A stretch of DNA of 61,005 nucleotides from Holosporales bacterium (GCA_947461445.1 CANHKV010000006.1:1-61005), one strand, 5' to 3'; shown: positions 18,705 through 30,365, counted from the first letter of the stretch. Notes: generated by a model from the letters alone, not told the origin. Made by a program: numbers and translations.

Positions 18705-19199
18705 TTAACTTTCTAATTTTTCACCCGATTGGGCCATCTTGCCCGATTGTTCCTTCATCTTTTTCTGAAACATATCCATAAAATTAATGGGCTGCATATG
18801 AAATGGGGGCAATCCACTGTTTTGCGTCAATGTTGTCACAATATGGCGCACGCTGGGGAATAAGAAGCGTGGGCATTCCACAAACAAAACAACAGGCAGA
18901 ATGGATTCTGTGACCTCTGATACAAAAAACAAGCCTTCGTAATCCAAATCAATAGAAAAATTAGGACTTTTTCCTGCCCCAACCTGAATACGAACCTGTA
19001 ACACAATGCGATACGTATCATTTCCCGCTGCATGGGCATTCACGTTCAGTGACAATTGCGTATCTGCTTCACCATTGGAATCCCGCAATAAGGTCAAAAG
19101 ATCTGGGTTTTTAATGCGTAAATTAGAAATATATTCTGCATCCACACGAATAGAAGGGACGGGCGCACTGTTTGCAGCCGGTTTATCAAAAATAGCCAT
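18705..19199 (-). CDS. secB: Protein-export chaperone SecB
   Basis: SecB keeps preproteins unfolded and delivers them to SecA. The 164-residue product matches family length and motifs: VDAEYISNLRIKNPD near the start, FSIDLDYEGLFFV in the middle, and the hallmark ECPRFLFPSVRHIVTTLTQN plus GLPPFHMQPINFM near the end. ATG at 19199 gives the standard N-terminus; the frame is open farther upstream but that part is not SecB-like. Divergent from the exported protein at 19382. Confidence 0.95.
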   Translation of the reverse strand: MAIFDKPAANSAPVPSIRVDAEYISNLRIKNPDLLTLLRDSNGEADTQLSLNVNAHAAGNDTYRIVLQVRIQVGAGKSPNFSIDLDYEGLFFVSEVTESILPVVLFVECPRFLFPSVRHIVTTLTQNSGLPPFHMQPINFMDMFQKKMKEQSGKMAQSGEKLES

Positions 19200-19381
19200 A
19201 CGATATACCGTTAAAAAATCACTTAATGAAATTATAAACCATTTGCCGTGATTAGAACATGCTTTTTGAAACAGCATGATAACAAGATGACTAAAAAATG
19301 CGAAGATGTAACGGATTGATTTTTTGTAGAAAAGTTCTTTTTTGTGTATGATATGTGGGTCTAATTTTTTAGAAAAAACCA

Positions 19382-21001
19382 ATGATTACAAAAAGAAAAA
19401 CACTGTCCACAGCGTTGTTATGGATGGCGGCGGGTATTCCATGGGCTGGTGTATATGCCATGAATAAGCAAATACCATCAACAGGTGTATCAAATAATTA
19501 CCATAAATCCGTGACTTTATTAGACATTCTCAAGAAGTATGACGAACATGAGTTCTGGAAAACAAAAGTAGACATTTTTTTTAAAAAATATCCAGAGTTA
19601 AAGGAAGACAAAAAATTTCTATCTCAATTGCTTATCGATGTGCTCTATCTACCACTTTACATGCATCAACGTTTTGATATATTTGAATATCTACTCTCTC
19701 TTATTAAAAAACCTATGGATTTATCCAGTGACGAATTAAACAATTTTATTGGGTGTTTATTTAGAGAAGAATTTAATAAAGATGAGGTATTGAAAAAACA
19801 ATGTAAGAAATTTTTTTCATTTATTCTTAATAAGGCGGACGTGCTTATATACGATTATAATAATTTTGGTATTTTATGGGACAAACTAGATCTTGAGGAT
19901 CAAGATGTTAACATTGATGAAAAAATAGACATGTTGGAATCTATGTTAGAATTGGATTCTAAATTTCCACAATGTAATTTTGGAGTACTCGAAGTATTTT
20001 TATTTCATGCATTTCATTGGAAAAATGAGCGCTTACTTTCTGCAATCATCGAAGCAAAGGACTCACGTATAAGCAACAGTGAAAAAATGCATCGGATATG
20101 CAAAATTCTTGGTAAGAGGATTGGAGATTTTGTGGGTAGTAGAAAAAAAATAAAAATGCTAAGATCCATATATTCAACAGATTCTAAACATCCAGATTTT
20201 GACTTTAAATCAAATGAAATTTTTGTACAAACAATTTATGATTATGCATTTAAAAGGTTGTCAGATATAGAAATAGGATCAGAGGAAAAACAGACCATCT
20301 ATACGTTCATTAACGAACTTAATCTTCCAGCAAAAGATCTGGAATATGTCAACGTTCCAAAAGAATACGCTGAAAAACTGATTCAAAATATGTCAAATTG
20401 TTCAGACAATACAAAATACGATAATACTATTGCCAGTTTATTGTTTATGAACATTTCAGAAAACGATATTAAAAGCAGTGATATAATACAAAATTATATC
20501 AATAATATGTCCGGAAAAGAGGTGTTAAAATTTATTTTGTTGCAAAAAAATCGCATTAATGAAGAAAAATCTTATAAAGAATCTGCTTTTTTTAATGCCA
20601 TAGTAGATATGCTTTGTGATTCAGAACGATCAAATGATCAAGAAAAAATTGATCTATGGGCTATGAAAGAAATAATGGATACGGATAATGAACGCCATGC
20701 TCAAGCTTTGCGTTCAGAAGGTGTTTTAGGGCTTTTCGGAGAAATTAAAAAGTATTTATATCCTGTTAACAAATCACGGCAAGATAAATTGAGACTTAGA
20801 ATCAATAAAATAGAAAAAAAGCCAATAGAAAGCCCAAATAACGATGGTCACCATTCTGTGATAAATCTGAAAGACGTTCTTGCAAACATGGAGGCTCTGG
20901 AAACAGAAAAGCAAAATCGTGAAGAAAAGATAGAGGAAACCAAAGAGGATCACACGACAAAGAAAAAGATCTCACAACAAGAAGAACAAAAAGATCAATA
21001 G
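19382..21001 (+). CDS. Large exported protein of unknown function
   Basis: I do not recognise this 539-residue protein. It has a clear signal peptide (basic MITKRK, core ALLWMAAGIPWAGVYA, cleavage after AYA/YAM). The mature part is alpha-helical and charged, without obvious repeats or cysteine motifs. The last 60 residues are Lys/Glu/Gln-rich, coiled-coil-like or disordered. Codon use is markedly AT-rich compared with neighbouring housekeeping genes. A weak TATGAT box lies at 19347-19352. The exported, AT-rich, orphan profile resembles the protein at 9052, but no sequence relation is visible. Confidence 0.72.
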   Translation: MITKRKTLSTALLWMAAGIPWAGVYAMNKQIPSTGVSNNYHKSVTLLDILKKYDEHEFWKTKVDIFFKKYPELKEDKKFLSQLLIDVLYLPLYMHQRFDIFEYLLSLIKKPMDLSSDELNNFIGCLFREEFNKDEVLKKQCKKFFSFILNKADVLIYDYNNFGILWDKLDLEDQDVNIDEKIDMLESMLELDSKFPQCNFGVLEVFLFHAFHWKNERLLSAIIEAKDSRISNSEKMHRICKILGKRIGDFVGSRKKIKMLRSIYSTDSKHPDFDFKSNEIFVQTIYDYAFKRLSDIEIGSEEKQTIYTFINELNLPAKDLEYVNVPKEYAEKLIQNMSNCSDNTKYDNTIASLLFMNISENDIKSSDIIQNYINNMSGKEVLKFILLQKNRINEEKSYKESAFFNAIVDMLCDSERSNDQEKIDLWAMKEIMDTDNERHAQALRSEGVLGLFGEIKKYLYPVNKSRQDKLRLRINKIEKKPIESPNNDGHHSVINLKDVLANMEALETEKQNREEKIEETKEDHTTKKKISQQEEQKDQ

Positions 21002-21193
21002 CATCTTCTTTTGATATGGGGGCATTGGTGTGGTGACCCCCACAATCAGCGCTATAAAGCTTTTGGGCTCTGATTTCACCATCAACACGTCATGTGTTAT
21101 GAGCCATCGGATAAAAATGCATACATATCTTTAAAAAATAAATCTAGATGTTGATTGATGGTAGATTATTTGAAAAAACCATGTAAAAGCAAT

Positions 21194-21225
21194 AAAAAAA
21201 AGAGATTTCATATAGAAACCTCTTT
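21194..21225 (-). terminator. Rho-independent terminator downstream of rpsP
   Basis: Hairpin AAAGAGATTTC (21199-21209) / GAAACCTCTTT (21215-21225), 5-nt loop, one mismatch. On the minus strand it is followed by a run of seven or eight T (A-run 21194-21201 on the plus strand). It lies about 70 nt past the rpsP stop and may also act on the opposite gene. Confidence 0.7.
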
Positions 21226-21296
21226 AATAAGCGTGCAAAGCAGATTTTTAAAGGGTTTTAGACATGAGTTACTCTAAAAACCCCATTCCAAGGGCT

Positions 21297-21590
21297 TTAT
21301 TTTTGAACAGCCTCTTTTTTAGATGGACCAACGGGTTTTGGTGCCAAAATGGATGCTTTTTCAAGAAAGGTGCGCACACGATCTGTGGGTTGAGCCCCAC
21401 AAGACAACCAATACCGAATGCGCTCTTCTTTTAACTGAATGCGCAATGGATCGTCTTTTGCCAACAATGGATTATAGGTACCCAGTTTTTCCTTTCCTGT
21501 TTCCCGTGGTGAACGGGCATCAGCAGCCATAATCCAGTAAAATGGGCGTTTTTTTGCGCCATGACGCGCCAAACGTAATTTAAAAGCCAT
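21297..21590 (-). CDS. rpsP: 30S ribosomal protein S16
   Basis: S16 is a small primary 30S-binding protein. The 97-residue product begins [19 protein letters not shown] and contains the family signature ([20 protein letters not shown]), then [15 protein letters not shown] at 21590 is the canonical start; upstream in-frame codons are not S16-like. It stands alone, although in many bacteria it is followed by rimM-trmD-rplS; trmD is at 52409 here. Confidence 0.96.
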   Translation of the reverse strand: MAFKLRLARHGAKKRPFYWIMAADARSPRETGKEKLGTYNPLLAKDDPLRIQLKEERIRYWLSCGAQPTDRVRTFLEKASILAPKPVGPSKKEAVQK

Positions 21591-21747
21591 ATTTAATTGC
21601 GGTATAAAATTCAATGCCCTGTTAGGATAAATGATTTTACATCTTTTGAAAAGAGTCTAATGGGGGAAAAAATACTCTAGGGCAGAAACATGAAAAAACC
21701 GCCCTAAAAAGGAGACCATCTCTTGAAAAAACAAAAAAAGATGATGA

Positions 21748-21822
21748 TGGCTCCCCGGGCCGGATTCGAACCAGCGACCAAGTGGTTAACAGCCACTTGC
21801 TCTACCACTGAGCTACCGAGGA
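21748..21822 (-). tRNA. tRNA-Asn (GTT)
   Basis: Minus-strand cloverleaf: acceptor TCCTCGG/CCGGGGA, D-arm GCTC...GAGC, anticodon stem AGTGG/CCACT with loop CTGTTAA (anticodon GTT), TTCGAAT T-loop, discriminator G. A CCA is encoded at 21750-21748. Confidence 0.96.
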
Positions 21823-22073
21823 ACATCCATCTCATCCTATCACAAAGAAAAAAGCAAAGCTAGTGGGTCTGTGTAATAAAAACATGAATTTTTTGCCCTT
21901 TGTTACTCAAAAGGTTCACCAATCAAAGAAGCCCCCGGTGGAACACAGCCCATTGCCCAGGCCCTGGGGAATCATGACCAATCTAAAGAAGGCCGCAGCC
22001 AAACAAAAAAGAGGGCCAGCCATCGGACAAGATTCCGCCGACCGCGCCAGAACCCCCATGATCCATATTTGCC

Positions 22074-23051
22074 CTAATCCTGTGGCTCTGTATCCTCGTC
22101 TTCTTCCTCAGCATCATCAACCCCGCCATCATCAACCCCGCCATCATCAACCCCGCCATCATCAACCCCGCCATCATCAACCCCGCCATCATCAACGGAT
22201 TTCTTCCCATCCCAAGGATTGTTTTTCGCCTCTTCCCAATCGTTGGTCGTATCTACACTGTCGCCGTCAAGCTGAAAATCGTTCACTCTGAAATCTGCAT
22301 CATCCTCAAGGCTGTATTCGACATCCATCTCTTCACTAAGGGAGTCCCCCTCTTCATATTCATCGCCTGCGCTGGAATCGTATCCGTAATCATCCAGCAG
22401 ACTGTAATCTTTTTTAGAGTATTTTTTCTTTTTCAATTTTTTATCAAAAACTTTTTCTATTTTTTTCAAAGTTTTACCTTGCTTCACTTCTTTCAACATT
22501 GCATCCAGTGCCGCCCTGGCGCTGGCCATCTGTTTGGCTTTACCACCAGCAATTTTATCCAGAAATTCCTTGTCTAAATCCACGCAATGACTATTTTTAT
22601 AGCCCCGCTGATTTGTGGCACCAATCTCTTCCTCATCTATATTATCCTCGTCCTCCTGTGTCGTCTGTTTTTTGATCTCTGCCTTATCTTTTTCCTCAAT
22701 GTCCTTCCACCAGCGTAAACTTTCTAGCGTTGTTTTTAAAAATTGAAGCATCTCTTTTTCTGAACATTTCTTTAACCCTGTGTGATAAGCCTTTTTGGCT
22801 TTTTCCATTTTCACCTCTGGCATACGATTTAACAAATCTTCGATGCCTGCTTTTTCCGCATCGTACTGTGGCTTTTCTGTCTTTTTAACCGGCTCTGCTC
22901 CATCTGCTGCATCAGACATGCTGGGCTGAACGGGCCCCCCAGGCGCCTGATCATGGGAAGATGCCTCCTCTTGGGGCTGCACACCCATTTGTGTTGCCAT
23001 ACAAGGACCCGAAACAAGCATCAAAGCAGCAAAAACAAAAGAATATTGCAT
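22074..23051 (-). CDS. Acidic exported protein with VDDGG repeats, function unknown
   Basis: A 325-residue protein that I do not recognise. ATG at 23051 gives a clean signal peptide (MQYSFVFAALMLVSGPCMAT). The mature part starts Gln/Pro/Ala-rich, has a Lys-rich helical middle, then a strongly acidic last third with five full VDDGG repeats and an all-acidic end. Cysteines are few. An upstream in-frame ATG (23084) would bury the signal peptide. Low-complexity acidic tails suggest binding of cations or basic proteins, but no function can be assigned. It is divergent from mreB. Confidence 0.75.
   Translation of the reverse strand: MQYSFVFAALMLVSGPCMATQMGVQPQEEASSHDQAPGGPVQPSMSDAADGAEPVKKTEKPQYDAEKAGIEDLLNRMPEVKMEKAKKAYHTGLKKCSEKEMLQFLKTTLESLRWWKDIEEKDKAEIKKQTTQEDEDNIDEEEIGATNQRGYKNSHCVDLDKEFLDKIAGGKAKQMASARAALDAMLKEVKQGKTLKKIEKVFDKKLKKKKYSKKDYSLLDDYGYDSSAGDEYEEGDSLSEEMDVEYSLEDDADFRVNDFQLDGDSVDTTNDWEEAKNNPWDGKKSVDDGGVDDGGVDDGGVDDGGVDDGGVDDAEEEDEDTEPQD
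22110..22196 (-). repeat. 15-bp tandem repeat encoding VDDGG
   Basis: Five perfect or near-perfect 15-bp units plus a partial sixth (plus-strand unit CATCATCAACCCCGC). The unit is a multiple of three, so copy number can vary without breaking the frame. Confidence 0.93.
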
Positions 23052-23229
23052 AATCAAAATAACTCCAAAATCTGTTTTAAACATTATGGACATTAAATCA
23101 TAAAAAAATATGGATATACCGAATATAAAAAAACACAAGGAATTCTGCACCTTTGCCACAGAAATTCCTTTCTATTTTTTCAAAAACAAAAAAATCGTGG
23201 TATTATACAGATACTGTTCATCAAAATAG

Positions 23230-24276
<1,047 letters not shown>

Positions 24277-24396
24277 GGGGCAAAACAAACGTAAAAAATA
24301 GGAGGGGGGATTTTTATGCCCCCCAGCGCCCTATACCCCCAAAAACCATCAGGATTTTTCAGTCCACTTTTTAGGCAAAAAACAGAAAAAACCCAA

Positions 24397-24855
24397 TCAA
24401 CGCATAACAGCCATGCGGGCCAGCGCATCCACCCGCTCGTTTTCAGGGTGCCCATTGTGCCCACGCACCCACTGCCAGGTAATGCCAGACTGATTTTTAC
24501 ATAAATCCCACAGACGTTGCCATAAATCTTGATTTTCCACAGGTTTATTAGCACTGGTTTTCCAGCCATTGCGCATCCACCCAGTAATCCATTGGGTAAT
24601 CCCCTTGATGACATACTGACTGTCAGAGGTAATGGTCATAGGACCTTGAATCCTGTTGTTCTGAGCCCACTCCAGAGCACAAATAACGGCCAGCATTTCC
24701 ATGCGATTATTGGTGGTATGATTTTCACCGCCGGATAATTCAAAAATGTTTTGCTCTTGGCGAATTAAAACACCCCATCCACCAGGACCAGGGTTGCCAG
24801 AACATGCCCCATCGGTAAAAATCCATATTTGATCGGATGAATCGTGGGATGTCAT
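24397..24855 (-). CDS. rnhA: Ribonuclease HI
   Basis: RNase HI cuts RNA in RNA-DNA hybrids. The product shows all catalytic positions: Asp in FTDGACSGNPGPGGWG, Glu in NNRMEMLAV, Asp in TSDSQYVIKG, His in RGHNGHPENE and Asp in RVDALA. ATG at 24855 gives 152 residues, the family size; the frame stays open to ATG 24930 (177 residues), so a longer N-terminus cannot be excluded. It lies convergent to mreB. Confidence 0.94.
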   Translation of the reverse strand: MTSHDSSDQIWIFTDGACSGNPGPGGWGVLIRQEQNIFELSGGENHTTNNRMEMLAVICALEWAQNNRIQGPMTITSDSQYVIKGITQWITGWMRNGWKTSANKPVENQDLWQRLWDLCKNQSGITWQWVRGHNGHPENERVDALARMAVMR

Positions 24856-25067
24856 ACAAGGTGCATTCGGGGATACAGAGCAGCCATTTTTCGCATGACC
24901 AAACAGAGAAAAAAGTGACATTGCCCCCATGAACCCAAAATATTTTCCGGATTATACATCGTTTTTATCATCATTGAACATGTATCAATTGTGAGCAGGT
25001 GCATCATTGCCCTTGACGAAACCCCGAAACCAGATCTATACATACAAAAATAGGCTGGGATTAAATC

Positions 25068-25736
25068 ATGAATTTTCCTGATCTGCGGGTACGTCTGATA
25101 ACGGGCATGATGTTGTGGGCGGTTCTGGGATTGTGGATCTATTGTTCTATGAAAAATCCCATGGTGTTTCCCGTTGGCCTGGTAATCATGGCCAGCATCT
25201 GTTTATACGAATGGTTTCGTATGGGGGCAGGAAAATCCATTCCATTACGCATGGCGGGGACAGCCATCATTGGATTCGGGTTTTGGACATGCTATGATCT
25301 GGCCAATGTTCATTCTCAACACTATCCCACCACGCTGGCCATGATGATATGCATTTTATCATTGGGGCCCATAACGGATATGGCGGCCTATTTTGGGGGT
25401 CGCCTAATGGGGGGGCCAAAGTTATGTCCAGCCATCAGTCCATCCAAAACCTGGGCTGGGTTTTTATCGGCTGTCATTGGTGTACCCATGCTTGCGTTCC
25501 TGTACTTGATTTCTTACACGTTTTTTGGATTATCCGATATCCTATACTATACACTGGCCATCAGCCTTTTATGCTTGGCGGCACAAACAGGCGATTTACT
25601 GGAATCTTGGGCCAAACGACAATTTGGCGTCAAGGATTCTGGATCCTGGTTGCCCGGGCATGGTGGCTTGCTGGACCGTTTAGACAGCATACTGGCCATT
25701 TCCATTGCCATGTTTTTTCTATCCTATTTATTATGA
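25068..25736 (+). CDS. cdsA: Phosphatidate cytidylyltransferase CdsA
   Basis: CdsA makes CDP-diacylglycerol, the precursor of membrane phospholipids. The 222-residue inner-membrane protein has several hydrophobic segments and the complete signature [20 protein letters not shown] followed by GGLLDRLDS (about residues 182-210). It is shorter than many CdsA proteins (260-285). Its stop overlaps the ATG of a second, frameshifted copy (ATGA). Confidence 0.92.
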   Translation: MNFPDLRVRLITGMMLWAVLGLWIYCSMKNPMVFPVGLVIMASICLYEWFRMGAGKSIPLRMAGTAIIGFGFWTCYDLANVHSQHYPTTLAMMICILSLGPITDMAAYFGGRLMGGPKLCPAISPSKTWAGFLSAVIGVPMLAFLYLISYTFFGLSDILYYTLAISLLCLAAQTGDLLESWAKRQFGVKDSGSWLPGHGGLLDRLDSILAISIAMFFLSYLL

Positions 25737-26390
25737 ATTTTTCTGATCTGTCCACACGTCTAGAAAAGGGAATTATCGTCTGGATAACTCTGGGCTTTTG
25801 GATCTATTTATCCGTGAAAAATCCCATTGTATTCCCCATTGGCCTTGTGGTCATGGCCAGCATCTGTTTGTACGAATGGTTTCTTATGGGGGTTGGAAAA
25901 TCCACCCCATTACGCATGGCGGGGGCAGCCATCATTGGATTCGGGTTTTGGACATGCTATGATCTGGCCCATAGAGAGCCGGGAGTGGCTTTTATTTGCT
26001 TATTGGTGCCTATTACGGATACGGTTGCGTATTTTGGAGGTCGCCTAATGGGGGGACCAAAATTATGTCCGGCCATCAGTTCATCTAAAAACTGGGCTGG
26101 GTTTTTATCGGTCGTCATTGGTGTACCCTTTCTGGCGTTCCTGTACATACTCCCTTCTCTACATGGAAATGGGGCCAAGGCCGATCCTCAGCTTTCTTGG
26201 TCTGATTACACAAGCTGGGAATTTGCCGGGATCTTGGGCCAAACGACAATTTGGCGTCAAGGATTCTGGATCCTGGTTGCCCGGGCATGGTGGCTTGCTG
26301 GACCGTTTAGATAGCACACTGTTTATCTCCATTGTCATGTTTTTCCTATTCGTACTTATGAATTATTTATTACAACGACGTATTCGTTAA
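25733..26390 (+). pseudogene. Tandem cdsA copy with frameshift
   Basis: The first 130-140 codons from ATG 25733 mirror cdsA ([35 protein letters not shown]). The frame is then lost between about 26150 and 26220, and the signature region ([20 protein letters not shown]) continues in another frame to 26390. DNA around the signature is almost identical to cdsA, suggesting a recent duplication or gene conversion. A region around residues 90-100 is also deleted. Its 3' end overlaps the convergent mechanosensitive channel gene by about 20 bp. Probably not functional. Confidence 0.85.
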
Positions 26391-28556
26391 GGATGAAATG
26401 GATTTAGAAAAGGAGGCCGGTGGCACAGGAACAATAATACCGGCTTCGTCAAACAGTTGCTTTAACTGTCGATTATAGGCTCTGCGAATCACATCTTGCA
26501 TATTGGGTGCGGTGGTAATTTTGACTTGTAAAATCACGGAATAGCTGGTCACCTCGTTCACGCCACGAATTTCCAAAGGCCCCAAAATCCGTCGTCCAAA
26601 TATGGGAACACGCTTGACCAAGGTAAAGGCTTTTTCAATCAAAATTTGAACCCGATCAAGGTTTTCAGAATAACCAACAGAAATATTCATCAAAACGGCT
26701 GAAAACAAACGATTCTTGTTTCCGATCACCTGGATGCCACCAAAAGGAATGGTCAACAGCACGCCTTGATCAGAGCGTATTTTTAAGGTGCGAATGGTGA
26801 TGGATTCCACTTTTCCCGTTCTAGAATCCACTTCCACCTCATCCCCCACCATCAGGTTGTTTTCCAAAATAATAAAAAATCCTGTAATAAAATCTCGCAC
26901 AATGTTTTGCACACCAAAAGACAAACCAAAGCTGGCCGCCCCGATGCTGGTAACCCAAGTCCCCACATTCACATCGGCAAATTGACTGACGGCCAAAATA
27001 ACCGCAGGCGTCCACACCACCACACGCAACGATGTACGCAACATGGCCATCAGTGTTTTTAATCGACTGGCGAGAAAGTTGTTTTCCAGAGAATCACTGG
27101 TGTATTTTTCTTCTACGTAATAGCGTAAAATACGATCCCCGACCTTGATGATAAAGTACGCAAAACTGACAATCAAAAATGCATTGAATAGTCCAGAAAA
27201 AACAAAGCTCCTTACAGAGGTTAAAAATGTCCAATATCCCGCACCAATCCACATTTCGATATAGGGATACCAACACGATAATATCAACCCATAGGCAAAA
27301 GTATCCACCGCATAGGGCAATATTTTTTCAGAAAGCAACAGCGGTTTTAACAAAAAATCTTTGTGCCGCCTCTTCCATAAAAAACGCAATCGATAATATC
27401 GAAACATTTCTTTTGTTGGAAACAGAAAAATCCATACCATGGCTGTCATGACCACAGGAAATAAAAAATACAGGAACCATTGTCTTTCCATCACGAACAG
27501 TACTGTCATTCCCGAAAAAAGCCAGCGAACGGCTGTGATGACCCGTAAAATCTTTTTAGGATCCGAATTCAATTCTAATGCAGAAGCATCCAAAGACAAC
27601 CCTTTGTACCCGCACCAACACGACGCCATCACCGCCACATCCACAATGGTTCGAACAACCGCATTTTTTTCACTTGATTCCATAAAAATCAAGCCAACAA
27701 TGCCCAAAATCGCCACAGATCCCGCATAAATCGCAATCAACATGCGCAACCAAAATGCCGTTCTGTGGGCATCCTCTGGTCGCATAACCACAAATCCCTG
27801 GGATGGTCGATTGGGCATCCACGTCATTCCAATCCAGGTGTACATGGCCCAAATGCAATAAAAATGCAGAGGAAAAAGAGCGCATGTGTTCAAACTCCAC
27901 CCATCTAGCGGTTTGACGTCCCAAATACGCATGGTAAACCCTAAAATCAAACTGATACAGGCATAAATGGGCACAGGAAAAAGCAACAACGAATTCAAGC
28001 GACCCAAATGCAACAGGGACTTGAATTTCAATCGAAATAAAGATTTTTCTATGCGATGCTGCAGAAACCTGCCCCCCAACCCCACGCTGAATACACTGAC
28101 GAAACAAGATGCCAACAAAAACAACAGATGCAATTGAATAGGTTTTTTCAGAACGGGATGTTCACCCAACATTCGTGTGGTCAAACTGAAATCGGATAAA
28201 AAATCCGATAGACGTTGGCGAAAATGCTGACTGATGTGCTCTAAATGACCCGTCACCACGGTGGCCGCTGGCGATTCGTGCGGTCTGCCAGAAGATTCGC
28301 TTATACCCAATTGATTCAGTATAACGGGCAAACGTTTTTGTACTTTTTCCAACTGCACTTGCAAAGCTTTGACTTCGGCAACAGCATTTTTCAGTGACAG
28401 AGCCCTGACGTCTTGGTTTTTTTTAGGTGTCGTTTTTATTGCCATAATGCTTGACCCACAAGCAATCACCACCCAAAACATCATGCCACGCAAAATCCAC
28501 AGACTGTGGACGCGAAACATGTTAAAAGAATGGATCAACGATAAAAGCATAGACAC
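26370..28556 (-). CDS. Large MscS-family mechanosensitive channel
   Basis: MscS-type channels open under membrane tension to release osmolytes. The 728-residue protein has a hydrophobic start, a coiled-coil-like periplasmic segment (about 50-130), multiple transmembrane helices and the conserved C-terminal pore/beta module: [34 protein letters not shown] and [16 protein letters not shown]. It belongs with large members such as MscK/YbiO/YnaI; an exact subfamily is not assigned. The extra helices before the pore are poorly conserved. Confidence 0.9.
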   Translation of the reverse strand: MSMLLSLIHSFNMFRVHSLWILRGMMFWVVIACGSSIMAIKTTPKKNQDVRALSLKNAVAEVKALQVQLEKVQKRLPVILNQLGISESSGRPHESPAATVVTGHLEHISQHFRQRLSDFLSDFSLTTRMLGEHPVLKKPIQLHLLFLLASCFVSVFSVGLGGRFLQHRIEKSLFRLKFKSLLHLGRLNSLLLFPVPIYACISLILGFTMRIWDVKPLDGWSLNTCALFPLHFYCIWAMYTWIGMTWMPNRPSQGFVVMRPEDAHRTAFWLRMLIAIYAGSVAILGIVGLIFMESSEKNAVVRTIVDVAVMASCWCGYKGLSLDASALELNSDPKKILRVITAVRWLFSGMTVLFVMERQWFLYFLFPVVMTAMVWIFLFPTKEMFRYYRLRFLWKRRHKDFLLKPLLLSEKILPYAVDTFAYGLILSCWYPYIEMWIGAGYWTFLTSVRSFVFSGLFNAFLIVSFAYFIIKVGDRILRYYVEEKYTSDSLENNFLASRLKTLMAMLRTSLRVVVWTPAVILAVSQFADVNVGTWVTSIGAASFGLSFGVQNIVRDFITGFFIILENNLMVGDEVEVDSRTGKVESITIRTLKIRSDQGVLLTIPFGGIQVIGNKNRLFSAVLMNISVGYSENLDRVQILIEKAFTLVKRVPIFGRRILGPLEIRGVNEVTSYSVILQVKITTAPNMQDVIRRAYNRQLKQLFDEAGIIVPVPPASFSKSISSLTNTSL

Positions 28557-28676
28557 CCCACTTTGAAAAAGTAAAAGAGTTCTTGTGATCGAGCGAATAG
28601 AAAAATATCAAAAAATGAATTTTTCAGACGGATTACCCTCAACAATAAATAAAAAACCACCCAACAGCAATGGCCT

Positions 28677-29396
28677 TTACGCCTCCTTCTGATGAGAAAT
28701 GATGCTGTACGGTATGGATTGTTCTAAAACCCCCCTCAACCCCAGTTCATGATTCAGGGAAAATACAATAATGGATTTTTGATGGGATTTTGCCAAAACA
28801 AGGGCCGTCATATCCACAACACCAAGGCGCTGGATGATGGCTTGATCACAGGAAATCGTTTGATAAAACACCGCATCGGGGTGGGTTTTTGGGTCATGAC
28901 TGTATACCCCATTAACCGATGTGCCCTTGATCACACAGCATGCATCCAATTCACAAGCACGCACCACAGCCGCCGTATCGGTTGTCATGGCCCCATGACC
29001 TAAACCACCTGTGCACACCAAAATTGTTCCTGCCTTTAGCATCCTGTCGGCATTCATTACATGAAACGGTTCGCCCATACCATCTACCATGCGCGCCGTC
29101 ATTACAGAAACACAGGCGCCCAATGCATTTAATCCCGCACTGATTGCCAAGCCATTAAAATGGGTGGCCATCATGCCCATGGTATCTGCCACACCTTGCC
29201 CACAATACTCTGCGCCCTGTTTTCCACGAAAAAAGTTGCCACCACCCACCACCACAATCCATTGATACTGGGGCAATTCCACCAGCATGCGGCACACACG
29301 GTCCAGGGTATCCCAACACAATCCGTGGGTTTGTGCACCTTGCAAAAATTCACCTGACAGCTTTAAAACAATGCGTTGGCCTGGCTGAATAAACAT
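28677..29396 (-). CDS. pyrH: UMP kinase PyrH
   Basis: PyrH phosphorylates UMP to UDP; it is an amino-acid-kinase-fold enzyme unrelated to eukaryotic UMP kinase. The 239-residue product has KLSGEFLQG (near 12-20), VVVGGGNFFRG (near 49), MGMMATHFNGLAI, the CTGGLGHGAMTTDTAAVVRA loop and VNGVYSHDPKTHP. Here the usual GGTGNPFF loop reads GGLGHGAM, a modest deviation. frr and tsf, frequent neighbours, are absent. Confidence 0.95.
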   Translation of the reverse strand: MFIQPGQRIVLKLSGEFLQGAQTHGLCWDTLDRVCRMLVELPQYQWIVVVGGGNFFRGKQGAEYCGQGVADTMGMMATHFNGLAISAGLNALGACVSVMTARMVDGMGEPFHVMNADRMLKAGTILVCTGGLGHGAMTTDTAAVVRACELDACCVIKGTSVNGVYSHDPKTHPDAVFYQTISCDQAIIQRLGVVDMTALVLAKSHQKSIIVFSLNHELGLRGVLEQSIPYSIISHQKEA

Positions 29397-29636
29397 AAAA
29401 ATAGATTTCCTTGACGATGAACGTTACGGACCTCGCTTTGATCTAAACTCTTTTAATCAAAAACAAAGACCCGATACAGTATAGCCAAAACCGCTTTGTT
29501 GTCCCACCCCCCCCTTGTTTACCCCAATGGTTTGTGTACTAGAAAACGATTTGAATGCCATTTTTTACATACCCATCTTTTTCCGTGAAAAAGCATGGTA
29601 CAATGACAGCAATGCTTTTGTGCGGCTTTTGGGATT

Positions 29637-30365
29637 ATGGTTGGAATTTTGGCACGCAACTTAGCGCTCTGTTTAGGGAAAAACCAGGTTTTACGGGATG
29701 TTTCCTTAACGGTAAATCCAGGAAAATCTTTGGTTTTAATGGGCCAGTCTGGGGTTGGAAAATCTGTTCTGGTTCGCGCATTATTGGGTTTGCTGCCCAG
29801 AGAAAAGGGGACGGTGGAATTGGGAGATTTCATCACAACACCTGATTCTGTGTTGCTGCCTGTGGCTTTTTTTGAACAAACTGGCGTGGTTTTTCAATCT
29901 TATGCCTTGTTTGATAGTTTACGCGTTTGGGAAAACGTGGCGTTTCGCATCAAAGGATCCGATCGTACACGCAGAGAGCGCGCAGCACGCCTGTTGCACC
30001 AAGTCGAATTATCCGATGCCACGTTGGATCTTTATCCCAACACCCTCTCTGGCGGCATGAAACGTCGGGTCAGCATTGCACGATCGATTGCATTGTCCCC
30101 AAAATTTCTGTTTTTTGATGAACCCACCGAAGGGCTGGACCCCATTTTATCCCACACCATTTCCCTCCTTATTCGAAAAGTCATCACCCAATTACAAGCT
30201 ACTGCCATTACCATTTCCCATGACATTCACAGCGCCACACACATCGGTGATCACATTGCGCTGTTACACGATGGCGTATTGGGATGGCAGGGAAAATCCA
30301 ATGAATTGCATCGCACAACCCACCCCATCATGCGACGTTTTATAGAATGCAGCATGGGATCATGA
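29637..30365 (+). CDS. mlaF: ABC transporter ATP-binding protein, MlaF type
   Basis: MlaF powers phospholipid transport between the inner and outer membranes. The 242-residue ATPase has Walker A GQSGVGKS (36-43), a Q-loop FQSYALFDSLRVWENVAF, signature LSGGMKRRVSIARSIA, Walker B FLFFDEPTEGLDP and an H-loop SHD. The GGMKRRV form of the signature and the LFDSLRVWENV segment are typical of MlaF/Ttg2A. The permease and MCE partners (mlaE, mlaD) are not adjacent, so partner assignment is inferred. Confidence 0.88.
   Translation: MVGILARNLALCLGKNQVLRDVSLTVNPGKSLVLMGQSGVGKSVLVRALLGLLPREKGTVELGDFITTPDSVLLPVAFFEQTGVVFQSYALFDSLRVWENVAFRIKGSDRTRRERAARLLHQVELSDATLDLYPNTLSGGMKRRVSIARSIALSPKFLFFDEPTEGLDPILSHTISLLIRKVITQLQATAITISHDIHSATHIGDHIALLHDGVLGWQGKSNELHRTTHPIMRRFIECSMGS

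Noticed and set aside
19316-19352. Promoter for the exported protein at 19382
   Set aside because: TATGAT is plausible but the nearest TTGATT is 25 bp away; no convincing -35 element.
21863-22291. Plus-strand frame with HHQPRHHQPR repeats
   Set aside because: Antisense of the VDDGG repeat in the exported acidic protein, which has a signal peptide and proper start.
25349-26314. Single 321-residue gene spanning both cdsA copies
   Set aside because: Its first 128 codons are an out-of-frame shadow of cdsA; only the part from 25733 is cdsA-like.
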